This document shows positions 32,096 through 39,665 of a stretch of DNA of 39,881 bases, piece after piece. The notes under the pieces are model-generated. The model did no database searches and was not told the origin of the DNA. It worked only from the letters and a program-made list of their open reading frames with translations. The first letter of the stretch is position 1; every line of letters starts with the position of its first letter. The position numbers and the translations under genes are program-made. The DNA is from Mycobacterium sp. E1214 (lineage in GTDB: Bacteria; Actinomycetota; Actinomycetes; Mycobacteriales; Mycobacteriaceae): the NCBI RefSeq assembly GCF_001666755.1, contig NZ_LZJC01000107.1, positions 1 to 39,881 on the forward strand. Reading direction: 5' to 3'.

Positions 32096-33028
32096 GTGAC
32101 GTACCTGGACGGCACCGACCGGCTGGACCCACAGCTGCGCGCGCTCGCCACCACAAGGGCCGACTTCTCTTTAGAGGCAATACAACTGAGCCGCCGACCG
32201 TTCAACGAACGCCGGCGCGCCGCGGCCGACCTCGTCGACGTTCGGGGCGTGTCGATCACCGACGGCGTCGCGGCCGGCGTGCCGGTGCGGATCTACCGCG
32301 GCGCCCCCGCCGCGCCGGCACCGGCCGTCGTCTACTGCCACGCCGGCGGATTCGCGCTCGGCAACCTGGACACCGACCAGCGCCAGTGCGTCGAACTCGC
32401 GCGGCGCGGCCGGTGCACGGTCGTGTCCGTCGACTACCGGCTGGCCCCGGAGCACCCGTACCCGGCGGCGCTCGACGACGCGGCCGCCGTGCTGCGCTGG
32501 GTGGCCGCCGAGCCCACCGGTGTCGGCGTCGACCCGGCGCGCCTGGCCGTCGCGGGCAGCAGCGCGGGCGCCGCCCTCGCCGCCTGCCTGGCGCACGCCT
32601 CGGCCGGCGGGTCGCTGCCGCCGCTGCGGCTGGCGCTGCTGCACCAGCCGGTGCTCGACGACCGCCCCACCGGGTCGAAGGCCGAGTTTCGGGCCAGCCC
32701 GGCGTTCGACGCGCAGGCCGCCGAGCTGATGTGGAGCCACTACCTGGGTCGGACCGCCGCCACCGCGGCGGCCGCGCCCGCCCGCCACCGCGAATTCGCC
32801 GGCCTGCCAATGGCGTTGATCACCTGCGCGGAGATCGACCCGTTTCGCGACGAGGCGATCGGCTACGCGCAGCAGCTGTGGCGCGCCGGCGTCTCCACCG
32901 GGCTGCACGTGTTCTCGGGAACCTGTCACGGGTTCGACTCGCTGATGCCCGACTCGCCGGTGGCGCAGCGGCTGTTCGCCGTGCAGGGCGACGCCCTGCG
33001 ACGGGCCTTTCAGAACTCGATGAGCTGA
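32096..33028 (+). CDS. HSL-family esterase/lipase (alpha/beta hydrolase)
   Basis: 310-residue hormone-sensitive-lipase-type (family IV) hydrolase. The oxyanion motif HGG appears as HAGGF (82-86); DYRLAPEHPYPAALDDA is the family hallmark. The nucleophile elbow is GSSAGA (Ser156) instead of GDSAGG, with Asp248 (EIDPFRDE) and His278 (CHGF) completing the triad. It hydrolyses short to medium esters. The GTG start at 32096 is 22 bp after the SDR stop and has a weak ribosome-binding site. It ends the plus-strand operon and overlaps the convergent adhE1 gene by 19 bp. It may release the pathway's starting alcohol or acid from an ester. Confidence 0.92.
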   Translation: MTYLDGTDRLDPQLRALATTRADFSLEAIQLSRRPFNERRRAAADLVDVRGVSITDGVAAGVPVRIYRGAPAAPAPAVVYCHAGGFALGNLDTDQRQCVELARRGRCTVVSVDYRLAPEHPYPAALDDAAAVLRWVAAEPTGVGVDPARLAVAGSSAGAALAACLAHASAGGSLPPLRLALLHQPVLDDRPTGSKAEFRASPAFDAQAAELMWSHYLGRTAATAAAAPARHREFAGLPMALITCAEIDPFRDEAIGYAQQLWRAGVSTGLHVFSGTCHGFDSLMPDSPVAQRLFAVQGDALRRAFQNSMS

Positions 33029-34116
33029 CGCACCGCGGTGCCGTCGGCCAGGTGGTCCATCGCCTCGTTGATGTCCTCGAGCCGAATGGTCGACGACACC
33101 AACGCCTCCACCGGCAGCCGGCCGGACTGCCACAGCTCGACGAACCGCGGAATGTCACGGCTGGGCACCGCGGAGCCCAGGTAGCTGCCGATCAGCGACC
33201 GGCCCTCGGCCACCAAACCCAACGGCGACACCGAGATTCGCGCGCTCGGCGGCGGCAGGCCCACGGTGATGGTGCGGCCGCCCGGCGCGGTCAACGCGAT
33301 GGCGGTCTCCAGCGCGGCGGGGTGGCCGACGGCCTCGATCACCACCGCGGCCTTGACGGACGCGTCGGCGGCCTGCTGCGGGGTGTAGGTGTCGTGGACG
33401 CCCAACCGGCGTGCGGCGGCCAGCTTCTCCGGCAATTGGTCGACGGCGACGACGCGCACGCCGTCGTAGGTCAGCGCCGTGAGCACCGCCGCCATGCCGA
33501 CGCCGCCCAGGCCGACGACCGCGACGGCCTGGCCGGGCCGCGGAGCGCCGACGTTGAGCACCGCGCCACCCCCGGTGAGCACCGCGCAGCCGAGCAGCGC
33601 GGCGATCTGCGGCGGCACGTCGTCGGGCACCGCCACAGCGCTGGCCCGGTTCACCACCGCGTGCGTCGCGAAACCGGACACCCCCAGGTGGTGGAACACC
33701 CGATCGCCGGAGCGATGCAGCTTGATGTCACCGCCGAGCAGCGTGCCGGCGTTGTTGGCCGCACTGCCCGGTTCGCACGGCGTGAGGCCCCCGGTGGCGC
33801 AGGCCGCGCAGTGGCCGCAGCGCGGCAGGAACACCAGCACCACCCGCTGACCGATCGCGAGGTCGTCGACCCCAGGGCCCACCTGCTCGACGATGCCCGC
33901 GGCCTCGTGGCCGAGCAGCATCGGCGTCGGTCGGACCCGGTTACCGTCGACGACCGACAGGTCGGAGTGGCAGATCCCGGCCGCCTCGATGCGCACCAGC
34001 ACCTCGCCGTCGCCCGGCTGTCCCAGTTCCAGGTCGATGACGCTGATGGGACGGGACTGCGCGTAGGGGCGGGGCGAACCGATGTGGTCCAGCACCGCGC
34101 CCCGAATCTGAACCAT
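33010..34116 (-). CDS. adhE1: Zinc-dependent alcohol dehydrogenase AdhE1 (Rv0162c-like)
   Basis: 368-residue class III-like zinc alcohol dehydrogenase. Catalytic zinc ligands are Cys49 (GICHSDL) and His70/Glu71 (LGHEAAG), with the distal Cys in the AALLGCAVLTGGGAV segment. Structural zinc cysteines are 100, 103, 106 and 114 (CGHCAACATGGLTPC). NAD binding is by VVGLGGVGMAAV, with Asp in VAVDQLPEK. I use ATG 34116 (MVQIRGAVL). Its start codon is only 14 bp from the divergent thioesterase start, leaving almost no room for a shared intergenic promoter. It is the first backbone gene after accessory block 2. Confidence 0.94.
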   Translation of the reverse strand: MVQIRGAVLDHIGSPRPYAQSRPISVIDLELGQPGDGEVLVRIEAAGICHSDLSVVDGNRVRPTPMLLGHEAAGIVEQVGPGVDDLAIGQRVVLVFLPRCGHCAACATGGLTPCEPGSAANNAGTLLGGDIKLHRSGDRVFHHLGVSGFATHAVVNRASAVAVPDDVPPQIAALLGCAVLTGGGAVLNVGAPRPGQAVAVVGLGGVGMAAVLTALTYDGVRVVAVDQLPEKLAAARRLGVHDTYTPQQAADASVKAAVVIEAVGHPAALETAIALTAPGGRTITVGLPPPSARISVSPLGLVAEGRSLIGSYLGSAVPSRDIPRFVELWQSGRLPVEALVSSTIRLEDINEAMDHLADGTAVRQLIEF

Positions 34117-34130
34117 GCTGAAATACAACC

Positions 34131-34613
34131 ATGAGTTCCGCCCCGGTGGTTCCGCCCGCTCCGGAGAAGCTGACCAGCAACGACTTTCCGGTGCTGTGGC
34201 CGGTGCTGACCCGCTGGGCCGACAACGACATGTTCGGCCACCTCAACAACGCGGTTTACTACCAGCTTTTCGACACGGCCATCAACGCCTGGATCAACAC
34301 CAGCACCGGGCTGGACCCGCTCACCACGCCCGCGCTGGGCATCGTCGCCGAGTCGGGGTGCCGGTACTTCTCGGAGCTGCACTTCCCGGAAACCCTGTCG
34401 GTGGGCCTGGCGGTCACCCGATTGGGCCGCAGCAGCGTCACCTATCGGCTGGGCGTCTTCCGGGCGCCGGCCGACCAGGGGGACGACCCGGCGCAGCCGA
34501 TCACCGCGCTGGGCCATTGGGTGCACGTCTACGTCGACCGGACCACCCGCAAGGCCGTCGGGATTCCCGACGCCGTGCGGGCCCTGCTGGCCACCGCCCA
34601 AGTGGACCGCTGA
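34131..34613 (+). CDS. Hotdog-fold thioesterase (Rv0163-like)
   Basis: 160-residue single hotdog-fold (4HBT) protein. TRWADNDMFGHLNNAVYYQL (about 27-46) followed by FDTA is the acyl-CoA thioesterase helix motif, with Asp31/33 and the HLNN turn. GIVAESGCRYFSELHFPETL continues the fold. It probably hydrolyses acyl-CoA as a dimer or tetramer. ATG 34131 is 14 bp from the divergent adhE1 start and has no Shine-Dalgarno sequence in the gap, so leaderless translation, common in mycobacteria, is likely. It is followed after 93 bp by the SRPBCC gene. Confidence 0.92.
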   Translation: MSSAPVVPPAPEKLTSNDFPVLWPVLTRWADNDMFGHLNNAVYYQLFDTAINAWINTSTGLDPLTTPALGIVAESGCRYFSELHFPETLSVGLAVTRLGRSSVTYRLGVFRAPADQGDDPAQPITALGHWVHVYVDRTTRKAVGIPDAVRALLATAQVDR

Positions 34614-34706
34614 CCCCGAGAAACGTTTTCCCGCCGGGGCTTTCGCCGTCGTCGGCCGCCGCGTCGCGCCGCCCGGGCGCGACGGCCGCCCCGCTATGCT
34701 TCGCCA

Positions 34707-35147
34707 ATGCCAGTCTTGAGCAAGACCGTCGAGGTGAGTGCGGACGCCGCGTTGATCATGTCCATCGTCGCCGACTTCGAGTCGTACCCCCGGTGGAACG
34801 AGGAGATCGAAGGGCTGTGGGTGCTGGCCCGCTACGACGACGGGCGGCCCAGCCAGTTGCGGCTCGACACCGACTATCAAGGCATGAAGGGCGTCTTCAT
34901 CCAGGCCGTGTACTACCCCGGGGAGAACCAGATTCAGACCGTCCTGCAGCAGGGCGACCTGTTCACCAAGCAGGAACAGCTGTTCAGCGTGGTGGCGATG
35001 GGGCCGACGAGCCTGCTGACTGTCGACATGGACGTCGAGACGTCGATGCCGGTGCCCGCGCCGATGGTCAAGCAGCTGCTCAACAACGTCCTGGACCACC
35101 TCGCGGGGAAGCTTAAGGAACGCGCCGAGCAACTCGCCGCGACGTGA
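34707..35147 (+). CDS. TB18.5: SRPBCC / polyketide cyclase-like protein TB18.5 (Rv0164-like)
   Basis: 146-residue START-like (SRPBCC) protein. SKTVEVSADAALIMSIVADF, ESYPRWNEEIEGLWVLARYD and the long C-terminal helix VKQLLNNVLDHLAGKLKERA outline the helix-grip fold, which encloses a hydrophobic cavity. The name follows the M. tuberculosis culture-filtrate antigen at this map position; the ligand is unknown. ATG 34707 starts MPVLSKTVEV with only a weak upstream ribosome-binding site. It converges on mce1R with 40 bp between the stops, in which I see no clear terminator hairpin. Confidence 0.9.
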   Translation: MPVLSKTVEVSADAALIMSIVADFESYPRWNEEIEGLWVLARYDDGRPSQLRLDTDYQGMKGVFIQAVYYPGENQIQTVLQQGDLFTKQEQLFSVVAMGPTSLLTVDMDVETSMPVPAPMVKQLLNNVLDHLAGKLKERAEQLAAT

Positions 35148-35187
35148 CGCGGGCGGCGGCGACCGGCCCGACCCGGCGGTGCGCCGC

Positions 35188-35880
35188 TCAGTCGAACACC
35201 GCGGTGCGCTTGCGCAGCTCGCGCAGCCGGTCCGCAGCGTCAGTGAACTGCCACACGGTGTGCTCGACGACGGCCGCGGTGTCCCGCCGGCGCAGCGCGC
35301 CGATCAGCTGCCGGTGGTTATCCACCGCGGCCCGCCCCCATTCGGGGTCGCCCGCGTAGACCGGCACCGGCATGTACCGCGCGGCGTTGAGCAAAAACCA
35401 CGCCAGCTTGATCCGCCCGCCGGCCTGGTTGAACACGCGGTGGAACGCGAACTCGATGCCCGCGATCGTCTCGGCGTCGCTGGACCCGACGGCCGCGGCG
35501 AGGGTCTCGTTGATGCGGTCCAATTCGGTGATCTGGGCGTCGGTGATGTGCGCGGTCGCCGCGACGGCCAATTCCTTGGCGATTGTGGCCTGCAACCAGA
35601 AGATGTCCTCGATGTCCTGCTCGGTCAGCGGCAGCACCACGTGACCCCGGTGCGGTTCGAGCTGCACCATCCCCTCGCCGCGCAGTTTGAGTAGGGCCTC
35701 CCGCACGGGGGTGACGCTGACGCCGAGCTCGGCCGCCGTCTCGTCGAGCCGGATGAAGGTGCCGGCCCGCAACCTGCCCGACATGATCGCCGCCCGCAGG
35801 TGCCCGGCCACCTCGTCGGACAGCTGCGCCCGCCGCAACGGCCGCCGACCCCTCGTCCGGATGGATGTCGGTGCGTTCAC
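35188..35880 (-). CDS. mce1R: GntR/FadR-type repressor Mce1R
   Basis: 230-residue GntR-family regulator of the FCD (FadR) subclass. The winged helix spans about 18-80 (LSDEVAGHLRAAIMSGRLRA, IRLDETAAELGVSVTPVREA, LLKLRGEGMVQLEPHRGHVV). The FCD domain follows with metal-type residues in IAGIEFAFHRVFNQ and DNHRQLIGALRRRD. In M. tuberculosis Mce1R represses the mce1 operon, and long-chain fatty acids relieve this. It is divergent from fadD5 across 193 bp. The start is ATG 35880 (MNAPTSIRTRG). Confidence 0.95.
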   Translation of the reverse strand: MNAPTSIRTRGRRPLRRAQLSDEVAGHLRAAIMSGRLRAGTFIRLDETAAELGVSVTPVREALLKLRGEGMVQLEPHRGHVVLPLTEQDIEDIFWLQATIAKELAVAATAHITDAQITELDRINETLAAAVGSSDAETIAGIEFAFHRVFNQAGGRIKLAWFLLNAARYMPVPVYAGDPEWGRAAVDNHRQLIGALRRRDTAAVVEHTVWQFTDAADRLRELRKRTAVFD

Positions 35881-36073
35881 AGGGCTGCCAGGGCTTTCGG
35901 GGGTGACGGCGGACGCCGCGGTGAAGTTTTGTCCGGGTTTCGAATGGGTTTCGACTGTGACCGTCGGGTCTTGTCAGCGACCGGTGCAGGCCATAGTGTG
36001 ACCCAGACAACACCATGTTTTATCAAATATCAACCCGGCGCAAGCGGTGCGCGAGTGAAGGGAAGTGCTGCGT
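35881..36073. promoter_or_regulatory. mce1R/fadD5 divergent control region
   Basis: This region contains a direct repeat, GGGTTTCGA, at 35935-35943 and 35946-35954 (11-bp period, one helical turn), and an AT-rich patch, TTTATCAAATATCAA (36018-36033), roughly 45 bp before the fadD5 start. The patch is the likely core of the fadD5 promoter, and the repeat a candidate Mce1R site. No FadR-like TGGT-N3-ACCA palindrome was found. Confidence 0.5.
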
Positions 36074-37681
36074 TTGACCGCGCAACTGGCCAACCATCCG
36101 GCGCGAGGACCGCACCCGTCCGCGGGGCAGCCGTACCTCGCGCGCCGTCAGAACTGGGTGAACCAGCTGGAACGGCACGCGCTGATGCAGCCGGACGCGA
36201 CGGCGTTGCGATTCCTGGGCAAGACGGTCACCTGGGGCACCCTGCGCCACCGGGTCGCGGCGCTGGCCGACGCGCTGAGCCGCCGTGGCGTCGGCTTCGG
36301 CGATCGCGTGATGATCCTGATGCTCAACCGCACCGAGTTCGTCGAGGCGACGCTGGCCGTCAACATGCTCGGGGGCATCGCGGTTCCGCTGAACTTCCGG
36401 CTGACCGCGCCGGAGATCGCCTTCCTGGTCCAGGACTGTGCGGCCCGGGTGGTCGTCACCGAACCGGTCCTGGCCCCGGTGGCCGTCGCGGTCCGCGAGA
36501 TCGACGGGCTGCTGGACACCATCGTGGTGGCGGGGGCGCCGACCGACGACGGTGTGCTGGGCTACGAGGACCTCATCGACGAACCCGGTGAGCTGGCCGA
36601 ACCCGCCGACATCCCCAACGACTCGCCGGCGCTGATCATGTACACCTCCGGCACCACCGGGCGCCCCAAGGGCGCGGTGCTCACACACACGAACCTCACC
36701 GGCCAGACCATGACGGGCCTGTACACCAACGGCGCCGACATCAACGGCGACGTCGGCTTCATCGGCGTGCCGTTCTTCCACATCGCGGGGATCGGCAACA
36801 TGCTCACCGGCCTGTTGCTCGGCCTCCCCACCGTCATATATCCGCTCGGCGCGTTCGAACCCGGCCAGCTGCTCGACGTCTTGGCCGCCGAGAAGGTGAC
36901 CGGACTCTTCCTGGTGCCCGCGCAATGGCAGGCCGTCTGCGCCGAGCAACGCGCGCGCCCCCGCGACCTGAAGTTACGGGTGATCTCGTGGGGCGCGGCA
37001 CCGGCGCCGGACGCGCTGCTGCGGGAGATGTCCGCGATCTTTCCGGGCTGCCAGATCCTCGCGGCGTTCGGCCAGACGGAGATGTCGCCGGTCACCTGCA
37101 TGCTGCTGGGCGAGGACGCGATCCGCAAACGCGGGTCGGTCGGCAAGGTCATCCCGACGGTCGCCGCCCGGGTCGTCGACGAAAACATGAACGACGTCCC
37201 CGTCGGTGAAGTCGGCGAAATCGTCTATCGCGCACCAACTTTGATGAGCGGCTACTGGAACAACCCGGAGGCCACCGCCGAGGCGTTCGCCGGTGGCTGG
37301 TTCCATTCGGGGGACCTGGTCCGCATGGATGCCGACGGCTACTTGTGGGTGGTCGACCGCAAGAAGGACATGATCATCTCCGGCGGGGAGAACATCTACT
37401 GCGCCGAGGTGGAGAACGTGCTGGCCAGCCACCCCGCCATCGTCGAGGTCGCCGTCATCGGCCGGTCGCACGAGAAGTGGGGCGAGGTGCCGATCGCGGT
37501 GGCGGCCGTGGCGGGCGATACCTTGCGGCTCGACGACCTCGCCGACTTCCTTGCCGAGCGGCTCGCCCGCTACAAGCATCCGAAGGCGCTCGAGATCGTC
37601 GACGCGCTGCCGCGCAACCCCGCCGGGAAGGTTCTCAAGACTGAGCTAAGGGTCCGCTATGGCGCCGCGACCAACGACTAG
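36074..37681 (+). CDS. fadD5: Fatty-acid-CoA ligase FadD5
   Basis: 535-residue adenylate-forming acyl-CoA synthetase. The P-loop YTSGTTGRPKG is at 190-200, followed by PFFHIAGIGNML, WGAAPAP and FGQTEMSPVTC, and DLVRMDADGYLWVVDRKKDMI with GGENIYCAEVE. The C-terminal Lys of PRNPAGKVLKTEL is the adenylation lysine. I choose TTG 36074 (LTAQLANHP) because AAGGGA (36058-36063) is ten bases upstream; GTG 36065 is only one base from it. M. tuberculosis FadD5 also begins MTAQLA. It is the first gene of the mce1 operon and activates fatty acids taken up or recycled through Mce1. Confidence 0.96.
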   Translation: MTAQLANHPARGPHPSAGQPYLARRQNWVNQLERHALMQPDATALRFLGKTVTWGTLRHRVAALADALSRRGVGFGDRVMILMLNRTEFVEATLAVNMLGGIAVPLNFRLTAPEIAFLVQDCAARVVVTEPVLAPVAVAVREIDGLLDTIVVAGAPTDDGVLGYEDLIDEPGELAEPADIPNDSPALIMYTSGTTGRPKGAVLTHTNLTGQTMTGLYTNGADINGDVGFIGVPFFHIAGIGNMLTGLLLGLPTVIYPLGAFEPGQLLDVLAAEKVTGLFLVPAQWQAVCAEQRARPRDLKLRVISWGAAPAPDALLREMSAIFPGCQILAAFGQTEMSPVTCMLLGEDAIRKRGSVGKVIPTVAARVVDENMNDVPVGEVGEIVYRAPTLMSGYWNNPEATAEAFAGGWFHSGDLVRMDADGYLWVVDRKKDMIISGGENIYCAEVENVLASHPAIVEVAVIGRSHEKWGEVPIAVAAVAGDTLRLDDLADFLAERLARYKHPKALEIVDALPRNPAGKVLKTELRVRYGAATND

Positions 37682-37974
37682 ATCCGTTCTACGGCAAGAG
37701 ATTCAACGATTTGACTTGGACAGTGAGGGGAGCTGTAACGTTTGCCCGCTGTTGGCGAAGGGTTAATTGTGCGGATGCGGTTCACACGTTCGAGACCATC
37801 GGGTACATTCCTGTGGTCTCCGTTACTACTTGCCAGTAGGGAGCCGATGGTCACAGTAGTGGGGTCGCGGCGAGGTGGGGGCGTCCTCGACCGCGCGGCG
37901 GCGGGGGAGCGAGACGTACTACACGATCCGCCGCGGTGCCGAGAGGCGCGTGGCGGCGGCTTGAGGGGGCAACG
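37682..37974 (+). promoter_or_regulatory. fadD5-yrbE1A leader with internal promoter
   Basis: This 293-bp gap has no gene. A SigA-like promoter is TTCACA (37781-37786), a 17-bp spacer, TACATT (37804-37809); transcription would begin near 37816, giving a leader of about 160 nt before yrbE1A. An internal mce1 promoter at this position has been described in M. tuberculosis. The leader starts with the inverted repeats listed separately. The yrbE1A ribosome-binding site GAGGGGG is at 37963-37969. Confidence 0.6.
37794..37856. repeat. Nested inverted repeats at the mce1 internal promoter
   Basis: GACCATCGG (37794-37802) is perfectly complementary to CCGATGGTC (37844-37852), bracketing the -10 box. 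Inside lies a stem: CTCC (37818-37821), CTACT (37826-37830), TGCC loop, AGTAG (37835-37839), GGAG (37840-37843). CTGTG (37811-37815) can also pair with CACAG (37852-37856). This could be an operator, an RNA switch or an attenuator for read-through from fadD5. Confidence 0.65.
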
Positions 37975-38790
37975 GTGACTTCGACGTCGACGAGTCGACG
38001 GGGCCCCTACCTGGTCGGCTACGTGCGCGACCAGCTGCAGACGCCGCTGACCCTCGTCGGGGGCTTCTTCCGGATGTGCGTGCTCACCGGGCGCGCGCTG
38101 TTCCGCTGGCCGTTCCAGTACCGCGAATTCATCCTGCAGTGCTGGTTCATCATGCGGGTGGCATTCCTGCCGACCATCATGGTCTCGATCCCGCTGACCG
38201 TGCTGTTGATCTTCACCCTGAACGTGCTGCTGGCCCAGTTCGGCGCCGCAGACCTGTCCGGCGCCGGCGCCGCGATCGGCGCCGTCACCCAGCTCGGCCC
38301 GCTGACCACCGTGCTGGTGGTCGCGGGGGCCGGCTCGACGGCCATCTGCGCGGACCTCGGCGCCCGCACCATCCGCGAAGAGATCGACGCGATGGAGGTC
38401 CTCGGCATCGACCCCATCCACCGGCTGGTGGTGCCCCGCGTGATCGCCGCGACCCTGGTCGCGACGCTGCTCAACGGCTTGGTCATCACCGTGGGACTGG
38501 TCGGTGGCTACCTGTTCGGCGTCTACCTGCAAAACGTCTCGGGCGGCGCCTACCTCGCCACCCTGACCACCATCACCGGCCTGCCGGAGGTGGTGATCGC
38601 GACGGTCAAGGCCGCGATCTTCGGACTGATCGCCGGGCTGGTCGGCTGCTACCGCGGGTTGACCGTGCGCGGTGGCTCGAAGGGCCTGGGTACCGCGGTC
38701 AACGAGACTGTCGTGCTCTGCGTCGTCGCGCTGTACGCGGTCAACGTGGTGCTGACGACCATCGGTGTGCGATTCGGAACGGGTCACTGA
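37975..38790 (+). CDS. yrbE1A: YrbE1A, MlaE-type permease of the Mce1 transporter
   Basis: 271-residue integral membrane protein of the MlaE/YrbE family, the permease half of the Mce1 lipid importer. Five to six hydrophobic segments are visible: about 62-85 (FLPTIMVSIPLTVLLIFTLN), 108-125, 158-185, 198-215 and 238-258. The conserved cytoplasmic loop AGAGSTAICADLGARTIREE-IDAMEVLGIDP contacts the ATPase (MceG, encoded elsewhere). The start is GTG 37975 after GAGGGGG; this gives MTSTSTSRRGPYLVGYV. It is one base from yrbE1B. Mce1 imports fatty acids and mycolic acid breakdown products in M. tuberculosis. Confidence 0.96.
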   Translation: MTSTSTSRRGPYLVGYVRDQLQTPLTLVGGFFRMCVLTGRALFRWPFQYREFILQCWFIMRVAFLPTIMVSIPLTVLLIFTLNVLLAQFGAADLSGAGAAIGAVTQLGPLTTVLVVAGAGSTAICADLGARTIREEIDAMEVLGIDPIHRLVVPRVIAATLVATLLNGLVITVGLVGGYLFGVYLQNVSGGAYLATLTTITGLPEVVIATVKAAIFGLIAGLVGCYRGLTVRGGSKGLGTAVNETVVLCVVALYAVNVVLTTIGVRFGTGH

Positions 38791-38791
38791 C

Positions 38792-39661
38792 ATGTCAACC
38801 GCTGCCGTCCTACGCTCCCGGTTCCCCCGGGCGGCGGAAAACCTCAACCGCTACGGCGGTGCCGCGGCCCGCGCGCTCGACGACATCGGCCAGATGGCCT
38901 GGTTCGGCGCCGTCGCCGTCGGGCACATGCCGCACGCGCTGCGCCACTACCGCAAGGAGACCCTGCGGCTCATCGCCCAGATCGGCATGGGCACCGGCGC
39001 CATGGCCGTCGTCGGCGGCACGGTCGCCATCGTCGGGTTCGTGACCCTGTCGGGCAGCTCGCTGGTCGCCATCCAAGGCTTCGCCTCCCTGGGCAACATC
39101 GGCGTCGAGGCGTTCACCGGCTTCTTCGCCGCCCTGATCAACGTGCGCATCGCCGCCCCGGTGGTCACCGGCATCGCGATGGCCGCCACCGTCGGTGCCG
39201 GCGCCACCGCTGAGCTGGGCGCCATGCGGATCAGCGAGGAGGTCGACGCCCTGGAGGTCATGGGCATCAAGTCGATCTCGTTTTTGGCCACCACCCGCAT
39301 CATGGCCGGCCTGGTCGTCATCATCCCCATCTACTCGTTGGCGATGATCATGTGCTTCCTGTCGCCGCAGATCACCACGACCGTCCTCTACGGGCAGTCC
39401 AACGGCACCTACGAGCACTACTTCCGCACGTTCCTGCGGCCCGACGACGTCTTCTGGTCGTTCCTCGAGGCCATCATCATCACCGCGGTCGTGATGATCA
39501 CGCACTGCTTCTACGGGTACAACGCCGGCGGCGGACCGGTGGGCGTGGGCGAGGGGGTCGGCCGGTCAATGCGCTTCTCTTTGGTGTCGGTGCAGGTCGT
39601 GGTTCTGGCCGCCGCGTTGGCGCTCTACGGCGTCAACCCGAACTTCGCGCTGACGGTGTAG
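38792..39661 (+). CDS. yrbE1B: YrbE1B, MlaE-type permease of the Mce1 transporter
   Basis: 289-residue second permease subunit, paralogous to YrbE1A and the same length as Rv0168. The family loop is VGAGATAELGAMRISEEVDA-LEVMGIKS. Membrane segments include LIAQIGMGTGAMAVVGGTVA, the 120-140 region, FLATTRIMAGLVVIIPIYSL and the C-terminal VVVLAAALALYGVN. It forms a heterodimer with YrbE1A beneath the Mce protein tunnel. ATG 38792 follows the yrbE1A stop by one base, so translation is coupled. The mce1A ATG comes four bases after its own stop. Confidence 0.96.
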   Translation: MSTAAVLRSRFPRAAENLNRYGGAAARALDDIGQMAWFGAVAVGHMPHALRHYRKETLRLIAQIGMGTGAMAVVGGTVAIVGFVTLSGSSLVAIQGFASLGNIGVEAFTGFFAALINVRIAAPVVTGIAMAATVGAGATAELGAMRISEEVDALEVMGIKSISFLATTRIMAGLVVIIPIYSLAMIMCFLSPQITTTVLYGQSNGTYEHYFRTFLRPDDVFWSFLEAIIITAVVMITHCFYGYNAGGGPVGVGEGVGRSMRFSLVSVQVVVLAAALALYGVNPNFALTV

Positions 39662-39665
39662 CGCC

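Noticed and set aside
35148..35187. Terminator between the SRPBCC gene and mce1R
   Set aside because: The gap is GC-rich, but I could not draw a convincing stem followed by a T-run.
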